A stretch of DNA of 64,000 bases from Ruminococcus sp. JC304 (GTDB lineage Bacteria; Bacillota; Clostridia; Lachnospirales; Lachnospiraceae): positions 2,392,297 to 2,456,296 of the forward strand of contig HE978651.1 in NCBI GenBank assembly GCA_000285855.2, read 5' to 3'. Under the pieces are notes generated by a model. It made no database searches. It saw only the letters and a list, made by a program, of their open reading frames with translations, and had not been told where the DNA came from. Position numbers and translations under genes: made by a program. This document shows, piece by piece, positions 60,397 through 64,000 of this stretch (within the stretch, counting starts at the first letter, position 1; each line of letters opens with the position of its first letter).

Positions 60397-61041
60397 TTAC
60401 TCCTGTTTCACACTGACTGTAACTCCATCTCCCAGAGGAAGAATGGATGTTACAAAGGATGGATCATGCTTCAGTTCATACAGATACTCCCGCATCCGTT
60501 TATATATAGTTCTCTTTCTGCGCTCTACCAGGTAATGAGATTCAATAATATCTCCCTCCTGAAGTACATTGTCAGAAATCAGAACACTGCCCTTAGTCAT
60601 CAGCCTCCTGATATCCGGAAGCCAGTGAATATATTGCCCTTTGGCAGCATCCATAAAGATCATGTCAAATGGTCCCTCCAGAGTTTTCAGCAGTTCTCCT
60701 GCATCTCCTTCCAGCAAAGTAATCTGATCTTCTCGTCCGGCCCTGCGGAAATTTTCCCTGGCAATAGGAATCCTTTTGTCATAATTCTCTATTGTTACAA
60801 TCTGCAGATCCTCTCTCCCATATTCGCACATAAGAAGTGTGGAGAAGCCAATGGCTGTCCCCACCTCCAAAATGCGTCCCGGCTGGTTCATAGCCAGAAA
60901 CGTCTTTATAAAGCTCTGCATTTCTCTTCGGATCACAGGCACCCTGTCTCTCAGGGCTGTCTGTTCCAGTTCCTCCAGAAATGGGGTATTTCCCCTATCC
61001 AGAGAATTGATATAGGTACGCATCCGCTCCTCTACTATCAC
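60397..61041 (-). CDS. SAM-dependent O-methyltransferase, TrmR/YrrM-like
   Basis: This 214-residue class I methyltransferase has GRILEVGTAIGFSTLLMCEY (motif I), IVTIENYDKRIPIARENF, FDMIFMDAAKGQY (metal-site Asp) and SVLISDNVLQEGDI. It belongs to the O-methyltransferase 3 family; the B. subtilis relative TrmR methylates ho5U34 to mo5U34 in tRNA. It lies 5 bases before the U32 gene and overlaps the MltG-like gene by 4 bases, as in the yrrL-yrrM-yrrN-yrrO order. Confidence 0.9.
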   Translation of the reverse strand: MIVEERMRTYINSLDRGNTPFLEELEQTALRDRVPVIRREMQSFIKTFLAMNQPGRILEVGTAIGFSTLLMCEYGREDLQIVTIENYDKRIPIARENFRRAGREDQITLLEGDAGELLKTLEGPFDMIFMDAAKGQYIHWLPDIRRLMTKGSVLISDNVLQEGDIIESHYLVERRKRTIYKRMREYLYELKHDPSFVTSILPLGDGVTVSVKQE

Positions 61042-61451
61042 GAAGTACTTACCCCTTCCTGCTCCTCATCTCCCGCAAGGATTCCCATGATCCGATTGGG
61101 AGTATAAGCTGTACTCAGTAAATAGGTACCTGCCTTCAGCTTTCCATGATAAGTGGAAAGTCTCTCCTGCACATAAAATACCGGTGCACTTTTCACCAGT
61201 CCCTTTTTCTGGAGTGTCTTTGCTATTCCATAAAGAGAAGCATCCTCTTTAATAACAACTGTTATCTCCTGGCCTTCACCAGGGCTCATAGCCTGCTGAT
61301 TAAATACGTCATGCCCAAACTGAAAAGCAGATTTACCGATCCAGAAAAGCAGGACAATAACACAGATATAAAGCGCGATTTTGAAAAAGACACTTGCAAT
61401 TGCAACTCCCGCCGCGCCTACCCGGTCTCTTGTCTCACCAGTATCACCCAT
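61038..61451 (-). CDS. Short MltG/YceG-like membrane protein lacking the catalytic domain
   Basis: This 137-residue protein has one membrane helix (ASVFFKIALYICVIVLLFWI) and an extracellular LysM-like domain (EITVVIKEDASLYGIAKTLQ, KKGLVKSAPVFYVQERLSTY, GKLKAGTYLLSTAYTPNRIM) as in the N-terminal part of endolytic transglycosylase MltG. The C-terminal YceG catalytic domain with its Glu (about 200 residues) is missing. In B. subtilis the same place holds yrrL, full-length mltG. The overlap with the methyltransferase start is intact, so this looks like a stable short form rather than a recent break. Confidence 0.8.
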   Translation of the reverse strand: MGDTGETRDRVGAAGVAIASVFFKIALYICVIVLLFWIGKSAFQFGHDVFNQQAMSPGEGQEITVVIKEDASLYGIAKTLQKKGLVKSAPVFYVQERLSTYHGKLKAGTYLLSTAYTPNRIMGILAGDEEQEGVSTS

Positions 61452-61472
61452 AGTTCTCTTCCTTTCTGATCC

Positions 61473-61820
61473 TTAGCTTATATTCGGAGTATCAAAATCT
61501 ATTCCATCGGTCAGTTCCATATAAATCCTCTGGATCATCCTGCAGAGAGCAAGCTCTGCATCCAGATATGCATTTACCAGTGGAAGCCTGCGAAGCTCTG
61601 CAGATTCCTTTCCCATTTGTTCTACCACTTCAAAAAGTTGGTCTGAACTGCACTGGCTCTGTATCCGGTAGTTTTTGGCCCGGAATGCATCCACACGCTT
61701 CTTCAGATCCGAATCCTGACTTAGGATTTCTTTCTGTTTCTCAAATTCTATATATTCAGCACTTTCTTTTATAGATGCCAGAAGTCTGCTGATACTTTCT
61801 TCTAATGTGTTCTCTTCCAT
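61473..61820 (-). CDS. YlbF/YmcA-family protein
   Basis: This 115-residue helical protein matches the YlbF family: ISRLLASIKESAEYIEFEKQ, KEILSQDSDLKKRVDAFRAK and a C-terminal NAYLDAELALCRMIQRIYME. In B. subtilis YlbF, YmcA and YaaT form an Fe-S-containing complex that modulates RNase Y activity, sporulation and biofilm formation. The ATG at 61820 follows GGAGG and lies 5 bases after the RNase J stop, which fits a link with RNA turnover. The upstream in-frame codon at 61880 lies inside rnj. Confidence 0.88.
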   Translation of the reverse strand: MEENTLEESISRLLASIKESAEYIEFEKQKEILSQDSDLKKRVDAFRAKNYRIQSQCSSDQLFEVVEQMGKESAELRRLPLVNAYLDAELALCRMIQRIYMELTDGIDFDTPNIS

Positions 61821-61825
61821 TTTTA

Positions 61826-63739
61826 TTATGCCTCCATAATGATCGGAAGGATCATAGGGCTTCTCTTTGTACGTTTCCAAAGGAATTCACTGAGAGCATC
61901 CTTGATCACAGTCTTGATCTTGCCCCAGTCTGTAATATTGCGTTCCAGACAGGAATCCAACGCATTCTCCACTACTTCCCTGGCATTATCCATCAGATCC
62001 TCTGATTCTCTCACATAGACAAATCCTCTGGACACAATATCCGGTCCTGCAAGAACTACATTACTGTGACGCTCCAGGGTCACAACTACGATCATAATTC
62101 CGTCCTCTGCCAAATGCTGACGGTCACGAAGCACGATATTTCCTACATCTCCTACGCCAAGCCCATCTACCAGAATCGCTCCGGTGTGTACAGTTCCGGT
62201 TATCTGTGCACTCTGGCTGTCAAGCTCCAGCACATTTCCGGAAGCAAGAACAAATACATTCTCCTTTGGAATTCCCAGCTCCATAACAATATTTTTCTGA
62301 GCTGTCAGATGACGGTACTCTCCATGCACAGGAATTGCATACTTGGGCTTCACCAGAGAATAGATCAGTTTGATTTCTTCCTGGCAGGCATGTCCGGATA
62401 CATGTACATCCTGGAAGATTACCTTGGCACCCTTCATGGATAATTCATTGATTACCTTGGATACTGCCTTCTCATTACCTGGAATCGGGTTGGAACTGAA
62501 AATGATCGTATCATTTGGCTTGATCACAATCTTTTTATGAATATTAGCTGCCATACGTGACAGGGCTGCCATAGATTCTCCCTGGCTGCCGGTGGTGATC
62601 AGCACTACCTGCTCATCCGGATAATTCTTCACCTGATCGATCTCTATAAGAGTCTGATCCGGAATGCGCAGATATCCAAGCTCCGCAGCAGTTGTGATAA
62701 CATTCACCATACTGCGTCCCTCTACTGCTACCTTCCTGCCAAAACGATATGCAGTATTGATGATCTGCTGCACACGGTCAACATTTGAAGCAAAGGTTGC
62801 GATAATAATTCTGTTCGTTTTGTATTCATTGAAAAGATTATCAAACACATGTCCCACAGAACGTTCTGACATGGTGAAGCCACTGCGCTCTGCATTGGTA
62901 CTGTCACACATCAGTGCCAGAACACCTTTTTTGCCGATTTCTGCCAAACGCTGAAGGTCGATGGCATCTCCGAATACAGGTGTATAGTCTACCTTAAAGT
63001 CACCGGTATGGACTACAATTCCTGCCGGAGAATAAATAGCCAGTGCAGACGCATCCTGGATACTGTGGTTGGTCTTAATAAATTCAATTGAGAAGTCTCC
63101 CAGATTGATCACCTGTCCATGCTTTACTTCTTTCAGTTTGGTAGTGCGGGTCATGTTATGCTCTTTCAATTTATTAGCAATCAGAGCAATGGTCAGCTTT
63201 GTGGAATAAACCGGCACATTCACATCCTTAAGCACATAAGGAAGCGCTCCTATATGGTCCTCATGTCCGTGAGTGATCACAAAGCCCTTTACCTTGGAAA
63301 TATTTTCTTTTAAATAAGTCACATCCGGAATAACCAGGTCAATTCCCAGCATATCATCTTCAGGGAAAGCCAGACCACAGTCCACAACTACAATACTGTC
63401 TTCATATTCAAAAGCAGTGATATTCATTCCGATCTGCTCCAGACCTCCCAGCGGAATGATTTTCAATTTGGATGCCGGTTTTCTGGATTTACGCAGATTA
63501 TTCTTTACAGAAGCCTTGATTGGAGTTTTAAACGAAATCGGTTTTCCTGTTTTTTCCTTCTCCGGCTGCTGTTTTCTCTCCCCGTTCAAGCCTGGTTTTC
63601 TGTTATAATTGTTTTTGTGCTGGGATTTATATTTATAATTTTTCTGTCTGTTATACGGTCTCTTCGCTCCATGTCCAGACTGTCCTTCATGGGCGCCACG
63701 TTCTTCATTATTAAATTCGTAATTATTTTCGTTACTCAA
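61826..63739 (-). CDS. rnj: Ribonuclease J
   Basis: This 637-residue metallo-beta-lactamase/beta-CASP ribonuclease has both 5'-exonuclease and endonuclease roles in mRNA decay. Motifs: KIIPLGGLEQIGMNITAFEY, zinc motif ITHGHEDHIGALPYVL, VHTGDFKVD, and the beta-CASP ITTGSQGESMAALSRMA and VHVSGHACQEEI. An N-terminal basic, Asn/Lys-rich tail of about 90 residues (YNRQKNYKYKSQHKNNYN) is not part of the fold and may bind RNA. The start is a TTG 9 bases after GGAGG. It heads the YlbF-MltG-TrmR-U32 cluster. Confidence 0.94.
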   Translation of the reverse strand: MSNENNYEFNNEERGAHEGQSGHGAKRPYNRQKNYKYKSQHKNNYNRKPGLNGERKQQPEKEKTGKPISFKTPIKASVKNNLRKSRKPASKLKIIPLGGLEQIGMNITAFEYEDSIVVVDCGLAFPEDDMLGIDLVIPDVTYLKENISKVKGFVITHGHEDHIGALPYVLKDVNVPVYSTKLTIALIANKLKEHNMTRTTKLKEVKHGQVINLGDFSIEFIKTNHSIQDASALAIYSPAGIVVHTGDFKVDYTPVFGDAIDLQRLAEIGKKGVLALMCDSTNAERSGFTMSERSVGHVFDNLFNEYKTNRIIIATFASNVDRVQQIINTAYRFGRKVAVEGRSMVNVITTAAELGYLRIPDQTLIEIDQVKNYPDEQVVLITTGSQGESMAALSRMAANIHKKIVIKPNDTIIFSSNPIPGNEKAVSKVINELSMKGAKVIFQDVHVSGHACQEEIKLIYSLVKPKYAIPVHGEYRHLTAQKNIVMELGIPKENVFVLASGNVLELDSQSAQITGTVHTGAILVDGLGVGDVGNIVLRDRQHLAEDGIMIVVVTLERHSNVVLAGPDIVSRGFVYVRESEDLMDNAREVVENALDSCLERNITDWGKIKTVIKDALSEFLWKRTKRSPMILPIIMEA

Positions 63740-63829
63740 GCATTTACACCTCCATGCTTATTTCCTGCTGCTCACCATACCTCTTTTCTGATCTGTTCCG
63801 GGTATTTTGTTTTATGCAGCTTTTCATTC

Positions 63830-64000
63830 TTACATTTCAAGATCCACGTCATCATCAAGCATCTGCTCAAATACTTTAAATACAGCCTGAAGCTCGTCCT
63901 CGTCCTCTACCATCTCATAACAGGCTTCCTGACTCTCCTCTGCAGATACATCTTTAAAAATATACGCTGTTGCCTCATCATCTAAGGAATCGGACACAAG
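63830..64000 (-). CDS. DUF1292 family protein (5' partial)
   Basis: The last 56 codons are visible on the minus strand: an acidic end EESQEACYEMVEDEDELQAV, FKVFEQMLDDDVDLEM, then TAA. This fits the small acidic DUF1292 proteins (B. subtilis YrzB). The gene begins beyond the window. In B. subtilis yrzB also lies just before the yrrL-yrrM-yrrO block, so gene order supports the call. The 90 bases between it and rnj hold only the rnj ribosome-binding site. Confidence 0.7.
   Translation of the reverse strand, partial: LVSDSLDDEATAYIFKDVSAEESQEACYEMVEDEDELQAVFKVFEQMLDDDVDLEM

Noticed and set aside
1-64000. CRISPR arrays, tRNA or rRNA genes, replication origin
   Set aside because: No regularly spaced repeats, cloverleaf-like genes or DnaA-box cluster could be seen on either strand.

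Overview
The window looks like chromosome of a spore-forming, anaerobic, low-GC Gram-positive bacterium of the Lachnospiraceae type (Blautia/Ruminococcus-like). This rests on the sporulation genes (cotJABC, spoIIGA-sigE, sigK), strong AGGAGG ribosome-binding sites, a T-box leader on thrS, an RNase J gene, CUT1 sugar transport with a YesM/YesN-type two-component system, and a gene trio I know mainly as uncharacterised Lachnospiraceae families (DUF5716/DUF5717-like). The genus is an inference; there is no rRNA or tRNA in the window.

Layout. 0-7.5 kb: end of a TetR-like regulator, the cotJ spore-coat operon, the TrkA/TrkH potassium system, a radical SAM activase-like gene and the spoIIGA-sigE pair. 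7.7-16 kb: small housekeeping genes, purB-purA and a polar amino acid ABC transporter. 15.4-21 kb: a tight operon of a TPR protein, an actin/Hsp70-fold protein and an 1184-residue protein of unknown function. 21.1-30.5 kb: T-box/thrS, a MATE exporter, a nitronate monooxygenase-like enzyme, a large hybrid histidine kinase, and a Crp/Fnr regulator next to a broken hcp gene. 30.5-35.3 kb: AT-rich accessory genes (AraC regulator, DUF1349 protein, MFS carrier, small unknowns). 35.3-44.9 kb: a plasticity zone bounded by two ~145-bp direct repeats. It contains an FMN-riboswitch operon, an Rrf2 regulon, a DXS gene with a LysR regulator, and fragments of at least five dead genes. 44.9-47.2 kb: Fur-family regulator and two YibE/F membrane proteins. 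47.4-57.4 kb: arabinoside locus (GH127, CUT1 transporter, two binding proteins, YesN/YesM). 57.3-64 kb: Dus, SigK, then a conserved tRNA-modification/RNase J cluster resembling the B. subtilis yrrK-yrrO region.

The strongest candidate for an undescribed system is the operon at 39.0-35.9 kb (minus strand). An FMN riboswitch controls four genes joined by ATGA overlaps: a RibU-like riboflavin transporter, a flavin-reductase-fold/2x[4Fe-4S] protein, a class-M sirtuin whose usual HG motif reads QG, and a zinc-type macrodomain. This would tie reversible ADP-ribosylation to flavin supply, and the lipoyl carrier and ligase known from other SirTM operons are absent from the window. The same zone has three evenly built Rrf2-type operators around the promoter of a neighbouring flavin-fold gene.

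A second surprise is a dispersed palindrome of 27 bp (one copy 145 bp) found five times between genes. Four copies are flanked by 8-10 bp direct repeats, as if each had been inserted by a transposase. Other notable points are a sugar-binding protein whose lipoprotein signal is one frame away from its body at an A6 run, an inverted repeat that joins a promoter -10 element to the ribosome-binding site of the next gene, and a spoIIG-type promoter with a long spacer. Motif positions and alignments were read by eye; no database search was run.
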